A stretch of DNA of 64,000 nucleotides from Oceanospirillum linum. GTDB lineage: Bacteria; Pseudomonadota; Gammaproteobacteria; Pseudomonadales; Halomonadaceae. The notes beneath the pieces are model-generated. The model worked only from the letters and a program-made list of their open reading frames with translations, was not told where the DNA came from and made no database searches. Within the stretch, counting starts at the first letter, position 1. Each line of letters opens with the position of its first letter. The translations under genes and the position numbers were made by a program. The stretch is from contig NZ_MTSD02000002.1 of NCBI RefSeq assembly GCF_001995095.2, forward strand, positions 248,001 to 312,000, given 5' to 3'. Below are positions 55,641 to 63,972 of this stretch, one piece after another.

Positions 55641-56480
55641 TTACCCCCCTGTCACCGGCGGGAAAAAGGCCACTTCATCACCCACTGTTACCAGAGCCGA
55701 TGCTTTGGCCATCTGCTGGTTTACCGACATCAGCAGATTCTTAGCGGATAAAGCATCCTCCCAATCGGGGTGAGACGTGATCAGCAACGCTTTAACATCC
55801 GCAAGGGTTACTGCTTCTGCATTCAACGACAGCGGGAGCTGTTCACAGCCCAGTGTCTCCCGCAATCCGGCAAAGAAGCGTACCTTAACAACACCCCCAC
55901 CTACAGCAGACGGAGATGCAGCTTGCGAACCGGACACGGATACCACCTGAGCACCGGAAGAATCACTGGCCATCTGCCAGTTCCCGGACTTACCGCCCTT
56001 CTTCTCCAGCACCTTGGTACCGGATATCACCATAGTTTTATCCACGGCTTTACACATATCATAAAGCGTTAATGCCGCCACCGAAGCCGCCGTCAGCGCT
56101 TCCATCTCGACACCGGTTTGACCGGCGAGCTTACAGAGGCTTTCGATGCGGATACGGTTATGCTCAGGCTCTGGAGTCAATTCAACCTTAACCTTGGTCA
56201 GCATCAGCGGATGGCAAAGCGGAATCAGATCCGCGGTCTTCTTTGCCGCCTGAATACCGGCTATACGGGCAACCGCCAGCACATCGCCTTTTTTGTGTTC
56301 ACCGGAAACGATCATGCGCAGCGTTTCCGGCTGCATTTCGACATAGGCCTCCGCAACGGCTTCCCGGGCAGTAACCGCTTTTTCGGTCACATCCACCATA
56401 CTGGCCTCACCCTTAGCATTGATATGGGTAAAGCCTTCAGGATGCGGATCAGACACTGGAGTGTTTGCTTGCTGAGTCAT
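55641..56480 (-). CDS. MoaC-MoaD fusion: cyclic pyranopterin monophosphate synthase with molybdopterin synthase small subunit
   Basis: One 279-residue frame holds two cofactor enzymes. Residues about 14-172 are MoaC ([80 protein letters not shown]), which makes cPMP. After a Gly/Ser/Ala linker (173-196), residues 197-279 are MoaD ([15 protein letters not shown]) with the required C-terminal VTGG. No in-frame ATG, GTG or TTG lies at the junction, and no frameshift signal is apparent, so a fused product is expected. MoaC-MoaB and MoaD-MoaE fusions are known; MoaC-MoaD is unusual. Confidence 0.92.
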   Translation of the reverse strand: MTQQANTPVSDPHPEGFTHINAKGEASMVDVTEKAVTAREAVAEAYVEMQPETLRMIVSGEHKKGDVLAVARIAGIQAAKKTADLIPLCHPLMLTKVKVELTPEPEHNRIRIESLCKLAGQTGVEMEALTAASVAALTLYDMCKAVDKTMVISGTKVLEKKGGKSGNWQMASDSSGAQVVSVSGSQAASPSAVGGGVVKVRFFAGLRETLGCEQLPLSLNAEAVTLADVKALLITSHPDWEDALSAKNLLMSVNQQMAKASALVTVGDEVAFFPPVTGG

Positions 56481-56636
56481 AGTATTCTCTCTACTTCCCG
56501 CCCTTCATATCCATTCTCTTACGACAGAATCTGTTGGGGCGGTGATACTTTTTATTTTGATCTGCTTGTTATTCCGGATACACGCGCCTATTTCGTGACA
56601 TGCGTGCCTTAATACTGAACAACCGTTCGTCCCCGC

Positions 56637-57947
56637 TCAAAGAAGATCCGCAAAGGGGTAAATTTTCACAGAGCCCCCCGCCGCAATAGCCCCATGCTCA
56701 TCGCCAATCTCAATCAGACAATTAGCTTCTGTCATGGAGCGCAGAATACCGGAACCCTGAGTACCTGTCGTTTGCACCTGCAGCTGACCTTCCGCACTGA
56801 GACTGAAAATGCCCCGGTGGAAATCGGTACGCCCTTCCCGGCTACGCATCTTCTCGCTGGCAATAGCCGGAATGGCCTGCAGCTGCCAACCCGTCTCGCC
56901 CTGAAGCAGTCGCAAAGCCGGTTGCGCCAGCTGCATAAAGGTCACCATGACCGCAACCGGGTTACCGGGAAGGCCAAAGAACCAAGCGGAATCAGCATTA
57001 TCCTGGGTCAGATCCGCACCAATACAGCCAAAGGCAAAAGGGCGACCGGGGCGTATATTCATACGCCAGAAACCGATCTCACCGACCCTTGCCAGGGCGG
57101 TTTTGATGTAATCCGCAACACCAACCGAAACGCCACCGGATGAGATCACCACATCCGATTTAACCGCCGCATCCGCCAGGGTTTTAGCAAGTACCTCTTC
57201 CTGATCCGGCAAAATCCCCAGATCAATCACCTCACAATGCAGTTTTTTCAGCAGCGCAATCAGAGAATAACGGTTGGTATCGTAAATACTGTGGGGAGGT
57301 AGCGGCTGCCCCTGAGCCACAACCTCATCACCGGTGGAGAACACCGCCACCACCAGAGGTTTAAATACCGCAACATCGGTCAGGCCGAGGGATGCGATCA
57401 GCCCCTGGTGCGCTGGCGTCAGACGGGTGCCGGCTTTCACCGCGACCTGACCGGTTGCCAGGTCTTCGCCAGCCTGACGAATATTATCGTTCAGACGCAG
57501 GGACTCCGGCTTTTCAATCAAAACCACACCCTCACCGGGCTGGCAGATCTCCCGCATGACAACGCTGTTGGCACCAGCAGGAACCGGAGCACCTGTGGTG
57601 ATCGTCACGGCCTGACCGGTTTCCAGTTCACCGTCAAAGCCATGACCCGCCAGAGCCTTACCCACCAACTGATACTCTGACGGGAAGCTATCACCACTCG
57701 CTTCCGGCAGGGCCAGGGCAAAACCGTCCATGGCAGCGTTAGTTTGGGCGGGGACATTGATCGGTGAGATCACATCCTCCGCCAGAACAGAGCCGACCAA
57801 CTCAGCAATCGGTTGCCTGATCCGCCCAGGATGTTTTGCCGATACAATGGCATCAAGCAGAGCTTGCCGACCCTGCTGAACACTTAACTGACCGGGCTGG
57901 TCGAAACAACTGACGGAGGCCTGATAGGTATTCTGTTCCGATGACAT
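56637..57947 (-). CDS. moeA: Molybdopterin molybdenumtransferase MoeA
   Basis: Inserts molybdate (or tungstate) into adenylylated molybdopterin. The 436-residue protein has the MoeA N-terminal domains (VLAEDVISPINVPAQTNAAM, DGFAL), TTGAPVPAGANSVVMRE, VAVFSTGDEVV, the MPT-binding DVVISSGGVSVGVADY and GRPFAFG plus GLPGNPVAVMVTF, and a C-terminal beta domain. Its ATG overlaps the mobB stop (TAATG). A gap of 156 bases separates it from the MoaC-MoaD gene. Confidence 0.96.
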   Translation of the reverse strand: MSSEQNTYQASVSCFDQPGQLSVQQGRQALLDAIVSAKHPGRIRQPIAELVGSVLAEDVISPINVPAQTNAAMDGFALALPEASGDSFPSEYQLVGKALAGHGFDGELETGQAVTITTGAPVPAGANSVVMREICQPGEGVVLIEKPESLRLNDNIRQAGEDLATGQVAVKAGTRLTPAHQGLIASLGLTDVAVFKPLVVAVFSTGDEVVAQGQPLPPHSIYDTNRYSLIALLKKLHCEVIDLGILPDQEEVLAKTLADAAVKSDVVISSGGVSVGVADYIKTALARVGEIGFWRMNIRPGRPFAFGCIGADLTQDNADSAWFFGLPGNPVAVMVTFMQLAQPALRLLQGETGWQLQAIPAIASEKMRSREGRTDFHRGIFSLSAEGQLQVQTTGTQGSGILRSMTEANCLIEIGDEHGAIAAGGSVKIYPFADLL

Positions 57948-58561
57948 TACAGAGCTCCTTCTTGGCTTTCTGCAGAGGGTAAAACCAAACGCTGTTGCCG
58001 TACCTGCTCAACCACAAAATCTGCAATCGCATCCGGGTCGTTAAGATCTAACAGTGGTAACAGGTTAACCCGTTCACCACGATCCCGCAGACTCTCTTTC
58101 AGCTTAGCGGCATCATTGGTAGCAATTGCAATAATATTGCTGTCATCCAGAGCGATCAGCGGTTTACCCGTAGCCGGACGGTGTATCTCAATTTTCGGAA
58201 AAGGAACAGCCTTAAAACCTTCGACCAAAACACAGTCCAGCCGGTGCAGCGGCAGATAATCGATCATCTCAAGCAGATCAGGGTCCTGCACCGCACCATT
58301 TTCCGGGTCAGAAAAATCCAGCATCATCGCCATACGCTGAGATGACGCCACCAGCATGGGTGCAGCCCCCGCCTTACGTAGCTCGAAGCTGTCTTTACCG
58401 GGATGATCAACCTCAAACGCATGGTGCGCATGTTTAACAACAGCAGTCCTGAGTTCCCGTTTAACCAATAGAGGTAATATTTTTTTTAACAGCGTGGTTT
58501 TCCCGGAGCCACTAAACGCAGCGAAACCCAGTACAGGTAGGGGGAACTTCAGCATAAGCAT
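57947..58561 (-). CDS. mobB: Molybdopterin-guanine dinucleotide biosynthesis adaptor MobB
   Basis: GTP-binding accessory protein for MobA in bis-MGD synthesis. The 204-residue protein has a P-loop FSGSGKTTLLKKI near the N-terminus, HAHHAFEVDHPGKDSFELRK, and DCVLVEGFKAVPFPKIEIHR, the diagnostic MobB segments. Two ATG codons six bases apart could start it. It heads the mobB-moeA-moaCD-moaE-moaA series. Confidence 0.93.
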   Translation of the reverse strand: MLMLKFPLPVLGFAAFSGSGKTTLLKKILPLLVKRELRTAVVKHAHHAFEVDHPGKDSFELRKAGAAPMLVASSQRMAMMLDFSDPENGAVQDPDLLEMIDYLPLHRLDCVLVEGFKAVPFPKIEIHRPATGKPLIALDDSNIIAIATNDAAKLKESLRDRGERVNLLPLLDLNDPDAIADFVVEQVRQQRLVLPSAESQEGAL

Positions 58562-58874
58562 TCCTATTTCCTGAACACAGCCCGGACTGAGCTGGCAGCA
58601 TGTTTTTCAGGTCTTGATGGTTAATACGATATAGAGCAGCAAGGAGTATTCCACGCCTGGTCTGAACCAGATCAAAAAAGCTCCAATAAGATCCATTTAA
58701 GTCGGGCATTCCATCATAAAGCCAGATCCCTGATATAAGAAGCACCATCATAAAGTCAGAAAGCGACCCATAAAAAAACCCCGGTTAAAAATAACAGGGG
58801 TCACTGCGGATACGATGCTCGCAGGCATTATGTGATTAGAGAGCAAAGACTTAACAGCTTATCAGAACACTCAA
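58562..58874. other. Intergenic region between mobA and mobB
   Basis: About 310 bases on the path from mobA to mobB. A terminator lies at 58772-58801; the remaining 210 bases before mobB should carry the promoter of the mobB-moaA genes, but I see no convincing -35/-10 pair or known riboswitch. A 79-codon minus-strand frame overlaps it and lacks coding features. Confidence 0.5.
58772..58801 (-). terminator. Terminator after mobA
   Basis: Minus strand ACCCC and GTTA pair with TAAC and GGGGT with a single T-C mismatch, followed by six to seven T. It separates mobA from mobB. Confidence 0.75.
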
Positions 58875-59528
58875 TCAGAGACGCTGTTCCAGCGCCTGAA
58901 CATCCTGCAGGGTATTCAGGTTGATAAAATCATCAGAGGAACCATCAAAGCGGACAACAACCATACGATGCTGCATATACCAACGATCAATTTTTCGTTT
59001 ACCGGCTGCCAGCCACTCCTGCAGACTCGGAAGCAAGCTACGATGCATAAGGGAGATCACCGGCTGCAGACGCTCACCATCGTGAACCACGGCGATATCA
59101 GCACCATGATCAACAATCGCAGCGGCCAGTTTCTGAACAATATCCTCCGGCAACAAAGGGATATCGCAGGGAACAAATAAGACCCAATCGGTTTTGGCTG
59201 AGACCAGCCCGGTTAACATCCCCATCAAAGGGCCGTGATACCCCTGTTCAATATCTTCAACAACATCACACCCAAGGGACTGATACTCTTTTTGACTGCG
59301 GTTCGCATTGATCAGTACATGGTTTACCTGAGGGGACACCTGACTGAGTACATGGTGTATCATAGGCCGACCATTGAAACTGACCCAGCCTTTATCCTGC
59401 CCTCCCATACGCTGCCCCTGACCACCGGCGAGAATAACGGCGGTAACCTCTGAAGGCCTGATGGTGTTTAATTGCTTTGACATCGATTGGACCACTCCTG
59501 ACGAAATCCCTGTATTAAGATCTGACAT
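58875..59528 (-). CDS. mobA: Molybdenum cofactor guanylyltransferase MobA
   Basis: Attaches GMP to Mo-molybdopterin to form bis-MGD for DMSO-reductase-family enzymes. The nucleotide-binding loop VILAGGQGQRMGGQDKGWV, then VLINANRSQKEYQSLG, GYHGPLMGMLTGL and WVLFVPCDIPLL identify the family. The start is placed at the ATG at 59528 with AGGA eight bases upstream; an ATG at 59483 with a more distant AGGAG would give a length closer to the family norm. The N-terminal extension is otherwise not conserved-looking. Confidence 0.93.
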   Translation of the reverse strand: MSDLNTGISSGVVQSMSKQLNTIRPSEVTAVILAGGQGQRMGGQDKGWVSFNGRPMIHHVLSQVSPQVNHVLINANRSQKEYQSLGCDVVEDIEQGYHGPLMGMLTGLVSAKTDWVLFVPCDIPLLPEDIVQKLAAAIVDHGADIAVVHDGERLQPVISLMHRSLLPSLQEWLAAGKRKIDRWYMQHRMVVVRFDGSSDDFINLNTLQDVQALEQRL

Positions 59529-59679
59529 AGCGATTCCTACGCACATCAATAAAGATATATTTAAAAAGCACTATAACTTGCCAACGAAAACATGAATACT
59601 CTTTTTACCATTTCGTGCCTGAAAAGTACGCAGAGACCACACCAAAGGGCCACATCAAAAGAAGAACAGTTCTGTTAAT

Positions 59680-60429
59680 TCAGGCCGGACGGCACCGGAG
59701 GGAAGCCGCCGCCTCCAAAGAAGAAGCAGTTAATGTGCCAGAGGCGATCAGCCAGCGGGTATTACATAGCTTGGTCAGCAGATTCTTCTGGTGAGAACTC
59801 ACCATAATGGATGCGCCTTTCTCAATAAGATCAGTGACTAAGCGATGCATTAACACCACAGAGTCATCATCCAGATTAGCAGCGGGTTCATCCAACAACA
59901 AAATATCCGGTTGCAGCAGCCAGGCACGCAAAAGGGCCAGACGCTGCCGCTCACCACCGGATAAAGTAACCGCATCCTGGTGACGTAAACCCTCCAGACC
60001 AGCAAGTTGCAAACCAAGATCAAGGGCCACACGCGCCGCAGGACGCTGAGCCGATGCCAGAGAGCGAATAACAAACTGAAGATTACGTTCAACACTACCG
60101 GCAAAAAGATAAGGTGTCTGGTGCAAATAGCAGATTCTCGGCTCTTCTGCCCCAGATCGCTTTTTAAAAAGATCAATACGGCCCTGCTGAACAGGCTCAA
60201 GCCCGGACAGTAAACGCATAAATGTCGTCTTCCCGGAACCATTCGCCCCCTGCAGCCATACATGCTGCCCTGCAGACCAGCTCACATGTTCAATATCAAA
60301 GAGAGCCTCAGCCTGATCCGGCCAGCTTTGGTGAAGCCGCTCAATACTGAGCAAGTCTCTTGTATCTGTCGGTGAATCGTGTTTTTCCATGGGAGGCCTT
60401 TCCGCCAGGTAAGAAGATTTATCAAGCAC
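59680..60429 (-). CDS. tupC: Tungstate-type ABC importer ATPase TupC
   Basis: ATPase energising the adjacent permease. The protein of 249 residues has Walker A QGANGSGKTTFMRLLSG, Q-loop YLHQTPYLFAGSV, signature TLSGGERQRLALLRA and Walker B ILLLDEPAANLD, with switch His in MVSSHQKN. GTG at 60429 has AAGGTG five bases upstream; ATG at 60390 is an alternative. The gene follows tupB by 13 bases. Assignment to tungstate rather than molybdate comes from the TupA and TupB partners. Confidence 0.85.
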   Translation of the reverse strand: MLDKSSYLAERPPMEKHDSPTDTRDLLSIERLHQSWPDQAEALFDIEHVSWSAGQHVWLQGANGSGKTTFMRLLSGLEPVQQGRIDLFKKRSGAEEPRICYLHQTPYLFAGSVERNLQFVIRSLASAQRPAARVALDLGLQLAGLEGLRHQDAVTLSGGERQRLALLRAWLLQPDILLLDEPAANLDDDSVVLMHRLVTDLIEKGASIMVSSHQKNLLTKLCNTRWLIASGTLTASSLEAAASLRCRPA

Positions 60430-60442
60430 AACAACACCTTAA

Positions 60443-61147
60443 TCAGCGACTTGCCAGCTGCCCTTTGCCACGAAGCAAACCCATTCCAACATTCAGAACC
60501 ATTGCCAATATAAAAAGAACCAAGCCCAAAGCAACACCCTGGGCATACTCCCCCTTCAGGGTTTCCAGAGCGATGGCGGTCGTAATACTTCGGGTATAAT
60601 TAAGAATATTGCCACCGACCATCATGGCGCAGCCAACCTCGGCAATAATACGGGCGAAGGCCGCAATAAAGCAGGCATACAAAGCATATCGCACCTCCAG
60701 CATTAAAACCCAGAGACAACGAAACGGACTGGCTCCCAGCATTTTTGCTGTTTCCCAGGCACGTTTGTCTGCCCCCTGAAAAGCACTGTGACTCATCGAT
60801 ACCAGCAGCGGCATACATAACAGAAACTGCCCGATAATCATCGCATCCTGGGTGAACAACAAACGCCAGTCACCCAAAGGGCCCGCTCTGGAAAGCAGCA
60901 TAAACAGAATCAGACCAACCACAACGGTAGGTACCGCCATCAGCGTATGAGTCAGCGATAACAGCAACCAACGGCCGGGAAACCGCCAGTAGGCCAGAGC
61001 GAAGCCGATCAGCGTCGCGGGAACAATAGCCAGAACCAGTGCGGAAAAAGAGACCCGAAAAGAGACACCAATAATGGCCCACAGAGCATCATCCCCCGAT
61101 ACCAGAAGTTCAACCGCAGCAACAAAAGTCTCAGTCAGTGAAGCCAT
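60443..61147 (-). CDS. tupB: Tungstate-type ABC importer permease TupB
   Basis: Inner-membrane permease of 234 residues with about five helices (for example ALVLAIVPATLIGFALAYW, TLMAVPTVVVGLILFMLLS, GQFLLCMPLLVSM) and the EAA-type loop AWETAKMLGASPFRCLWVLM. The sequence from FARIIAEVGCAMMVGGNI with NYTRSITTAIALETLKGEYA is typical of TupB/WtpB-like permeases. It lies 209 bases downstream of tupA, on the same strand. Confidence 0.88.
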   Translation of the reverse strand: MASLTETFVAAVELLVSGDDALWAIIGVSFRVSFSALVLAIVPATLIGFALAYWRFPGRWLLLSLTHTLMAVPTVVVGLILFMLLSRAGPLGDWRLLFTQDAMIIGQFLLCMPLLVSMSHSAFQGADKRAWETAKMLGASPFRCLWVLMLEVRYALYACFIAAFARIIAEVGCAMMVGGNILNYTRSITTAIALETLKGEYAQGVALGLVLFILAMVLNVGMGLLRGKGQLASR

Positions 61148-61356
61148 TAACGGTAGCGCCTTATATTTATTTTTCTTTCAAACATAGGATAAACGGTGCA
61201 GCAAAAGGGTTATTCACAGACCCAATGGAATTAATCCGGCCCGAAAAAACAGAAAACCCGTGGATCGCATAAATCGCTACCCACAGGTATCGTTTCTCAG
61301 ACAAGAGCGCCGCACCAACGGCTAAGTCAGTACGGCTGAACACGTCTTACAGCGGC

Positions 61357-62193
61357 TTATTTAGCGTTTGCGATAAACAGACGCTCACCATGCAGACGGA
61401 AATCATTAATACGCTTTTGCGTCTCATCAGAGATCAGCCAGTCACTCAGCGCCTGAGCACCTTTCGTGTTCAGACCATCATATTTGGCAGGGTTCACCAG
61501 AATCACCTGGTATGGGTTGAACAGACGCTTATCACCTTCAGACGCGATGGCCAGATCAACTTTAGATTTATACGCCAACCAAGTACCACGGTCTGTCAGT
61601 GTATAAGCCTGCAGCTCTGAGCTGATCTGCAGTACTTTGCCCATACCCTGACCAACTTCACGGTATCCCTCAAATGGCAGAGAGGTACCGGCCTCTTTCC
61701 AAAGACCCAGCTCTTTCTTGTGGGTACCGGAGTCATCACCACGGGAGATAAACAGCGACTGGTTCTTAGCTATTTTAGCCAGAGCATCTTCAATACTGCC
61801 CGTAGACTTAACACCTGCCGGATCATTCTTAGGGCCCACCAGAACAAAATCGTTGTACATGATGCCGCGGGGCTGAACACCGTGGCCTTCATCAACAAAT
61901 TTAGCTTCTGCTTTAGGTGCGTGGGTCATGACCAGATCCACATCCCCATCACGGCCCATACGCAGCGCTTTACCTGTACCTACAGCAATAACCTGAATGG
62001 TCGCACCGTTTTTCTTTTCAAACTCTGGCAACAGATAATCCAGCAGACCGGAATTATAAGTACTTGTTGTCGTCGCCAAACGAACAATCCCCAGGTCTTC
62101 AGCATATGACTGAATAGAAACTGTCGCGGCAACAACAGCCAACGCAGCAGAACGGATAAAGGTTTTTAGCTTGCTCATTTTAGGTGTACTCAT
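61357..62193 (-). CDS. tupA: Tungstate-binding periplasmic protein TupA
   Basis: Periplasmic oxyanion-binding protein. The 278-residue precursor has a signal peptide (SAALAVVAATVSIQSYAED) followed by the TupA hallmark ATTTSTYNSGLLDYLLPEF, IQVIAVGTGKALRMGRDGDV, DLVMTHAPKAEAKFVDEG and FISRGDDSGTHKKELGLW. The TTTS and GDDSGTH segments form the anion site in this family, which prefers tungstate strongly over molybdate. AAGGA lies seven bases before the ATG. It probably supplies the nearby cofactor genes. Confidence 0.9.
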   Translation of the reverse strand: MSTPKMSKLKTFIRSAALAVVAATVSIQSYAEDLGIVRLATTTSTYNSGLLDYLLPEFEKKNGATIQVIAVGTGKALRMGRDGDVDLVMTHAPKAEAKFVDEGHGVQPRGIMYNDFVLVGPKNDPAGVKSTGSIEDALAKIAKNQSLFISRGDDSGTHKKELGLWKEAGTSLPFEGYREVGQGMGKVLQISSELQAYTLTDRGTWLAYKSKVDLAIASEGDKRLFNPYQVILVNPAKYDGLNTKGAQALSDWLISDETQKRINDFRLHGERLFIANAK

Positions 62194-62535
62194 GCTCGTC
62201 CTTTAAATGCTTCAAAGTGCAATGTTTGTTATGATCAGACCCCTTTTTGAGCAAGATAGATGCCAAAAAGCACTAACCTTGCCCTGCCTGACCTGCAAGT
62301 CAGACATAATCATTATATCTGACGGCAAACCGCCGACAGAGATCAAAAAAGGGCCATATTGACCCATAAAAAACACACAATGGACAAAATGACACACCCG
62401 GGTATTCTGATCATATTTTCAATAACGCAACACCCTTGGTGGTCGGATTTTTAAAGCAAAAACAAAAAACAATCGATAAAGACAATAAAAACGCAATTTA
62501 CACCACCGAGCACAAGAAACGACACAAGGTTATCC
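62194..62535. other. Divergent regulatory region between tupA and the NtrC-type regulator
   Basis: About 340 bases without a gene. It holds the 23-bp palindrome at 62300-62322 overlapping a TATAAT box toward tupA, and next to it a small hairpin of CGGC and GCCG arms near 62324-62336. The right half (62440-62520) is A-rich. A minus-strand frame at 62451-62708 crosses into the regulator gene and is not credible. I found no clear sigma-54 promoter. Confidence 0.6.
62300..62322 (-). promoter_or_regulatory. Probable operator/promoter of tupA
   Basis: Left arm TCAGACATAAT (62300-62310) and right arm ATTATATCTGA (62312-62322) form an inverted repeat with 10 of 11 pairs matching and a single central base. 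On the minus strand it contains TATAAT, a consensus -10 box, about 115 bases before the tupA ATG; no good -35 box accompanies it. A dimeric repressor here would occlude RNA polymerase. The arms differ from the E. coli ModE site as I remember it. Confidence 0.6.
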
Positions 62536-63972
62536 ATGGATAAAAAACCTCGCTTTGCTGCATTAGACTCTTCCCATGCCCCCTTCGTCTCCGGCAGTTT
62601 ATCGCCTGCAATTTCCGTTCTGATCGTTGATGACGAGCCCGGCATGCGCAATTTTCTGATTAAGGCTCTTAGCAAGCGCTTCGCCTTGGTTGAATCTGCA
62701 GATAGCATTGAAACCGCTGAAGAGATTCGGAAACGCTGTCACTTTGATCTTATCGTTTGTGATATCAAGCTTCCCGGCCGCTCCGGCATAGAGTGGCACG
62801 AAGCCACAACCGATAATGAGCGCCGAAGCGATATTATCTTTATGACAGCCTATGCTGACCTGGAGACTGCCATTGAAGCACTTCGCGCCGGTGCCAGTGA
62901 CTTTATTCTGAAGCCCTTCCGGCTGGAGCAGATGATGGCCGCCATCGACCGGTGCGTTGAACGCCGCCTGATGGCCCGGGAAAATTTCGTGCTTAAACGT
63001 GAGCTGAACACGGTTTACAGCTCCGGCAGTGCCATGCTCGGGGAAAGTCAGGTGATCCGCGATGTCGACAGCATCATTCGCAGAGTTGCCCCAACGCCAT
63101 CAGCGGTTCTGATCGAGGGTGAATCCGGCACAGGTAAAGAGCTGGCGGCACGGGCTCTGCACGAGAACAGTGGCCGGACCGGTGCTTTTGTCCCGGTTAA
63201 CTGTGGTGCCATCGCCGCTGATATTCTCGAAAGCGAGCTGTTTGGCCACACCAAAGGTGCCTTTACCGGCGCACAGAAAGCCCGTGAAGGCCTCTTCTCC
63301 TTTGCCAGTGGCGGCACGCTGTTTTTGGATGAGATCGGTGAAATGCCCCTGGCGATGCAGGCTAAACTGCTTCGGGTACTGGAGCTCAAAGCGGTTCGGC
63401 CCGTTGGCAGCGAGCAGGAGGTCAGCATCGACGTCCGTATCGTCGCCGCCACAAACCGAAACCTGCAGGAGGAAGTTAAAGAAGGACGCTTCCGTGAAGA
63501 CCTTTACTACCGTCTGAATGTACTGACATTAACCCTGCCCCCCCTGAGAGATCGCCCGGAAGATATTCCGACACTGGTACACAGCTTTTCCCGCAGACTC
63601 TCCAAAGAGCTGGGCCTGCCCCCTGTGCCACTGACCCACGAAGATATGTCGGCGATTTCGGGCTATAGCTGGCCCGGTAATATTCGCGAACTGAAAAACT
63701 TTGTTGAACGCTGTATCCTTTTGGGCCGCCTGCCCATCGAAACCTTTGTCAGTGGGGACACTCTGTCCCAAAACCGCGAAACAGCTCAGGCTGAAGGCCG
63801 CGGTTACCCGTCAACCTGGGCGATGGATGAAGTGGAGAAACACCATATCCTGCAGGTACTGAGCGAGTTTCAGGGCAATAAATCTGCCGCTGCACGCCAA
63901 CTGGGTATATCGCGCAAAACTCTGGATCGAAAATTGCAGGCGTGGGATGAAGCTCAGGGTTCTGAATCCTGA
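62536..63972 (+). CDS. NtrC-family sigma-54-dependent response regulator
   Basis: Activator of sigma-54 promoters. The 478-residue protein has a receiver domain with D32-D33, phosphoacceptor D76 (LIVCDIKLPGRSG), Thr in FMTAYA and Lys in FILKPF; an AAA+ domain with Walker A GESGTGKE, the sigma-54 contact loop GAFTGA, Walker B GGTLFLDEIGEMP and R-finger region FREDLYYRLNVLTLTLPPLR; and a C-terminal Fis-type helix-turn-helix (GNKSAAARQLGISRKTLDRK). AAGGT precedes the ATG. Its stop overlaps the next start codon. Target genes unknown; tupA is the nearest divergent gene. Confidence 0.95.
   Translation: MDKKPRFAALDSSHAPFVSGSLSPAISVLIVDDEPGMRNFLIKALSKRFALVESADSIETAEEIRKRCHFDLIVCDIKLPGRSGIEWHEATTDNERRSDIIFMTAYADLETAIEALRAGASDFILKPFRLEQMMAAIDRCVERRLMARENFVLKRELNTVYSSGSAMLGESQVIRDVDSIIRRVAPTPSAVLIEGESGTGKELAARALHENSGRTGAFVPVNCGAIAADILESELFGHTKGAFTGAQKAREGLFSFASGGTLFLDEIGEMPLAMQAKLLRVLELKAVRPVGSEQEVSIDVRIVAATNRNLQEEVKEGRFREDLYYRLNVLTLTLPPLRDRPEDIPTLVHSFSRRLSKELGLPPVPLTHEDMSAISGYSWPGNIRELKNFVERCILLGRLPIETFVSGDTLSQNRETAQAEGRGYPSTWAMDEVEKHHILQVLSEFQGNKSAAARQLGISRKTLDRKLQAWDEAQGSES

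Noticed and set aside
58512-58751. A 79-codon minus-strand frame before mobB
   Set aside because: Overlaps mobB in another frame and has no recognisable features or ribosome site.
62451-62708. An 85-codon minus-strand frame between tupA and the NtrC-type regulator
   Set aside because: Antisense to the regulator N-terminus and ends in A/T-rich non-coding sequence; no ribosome site.
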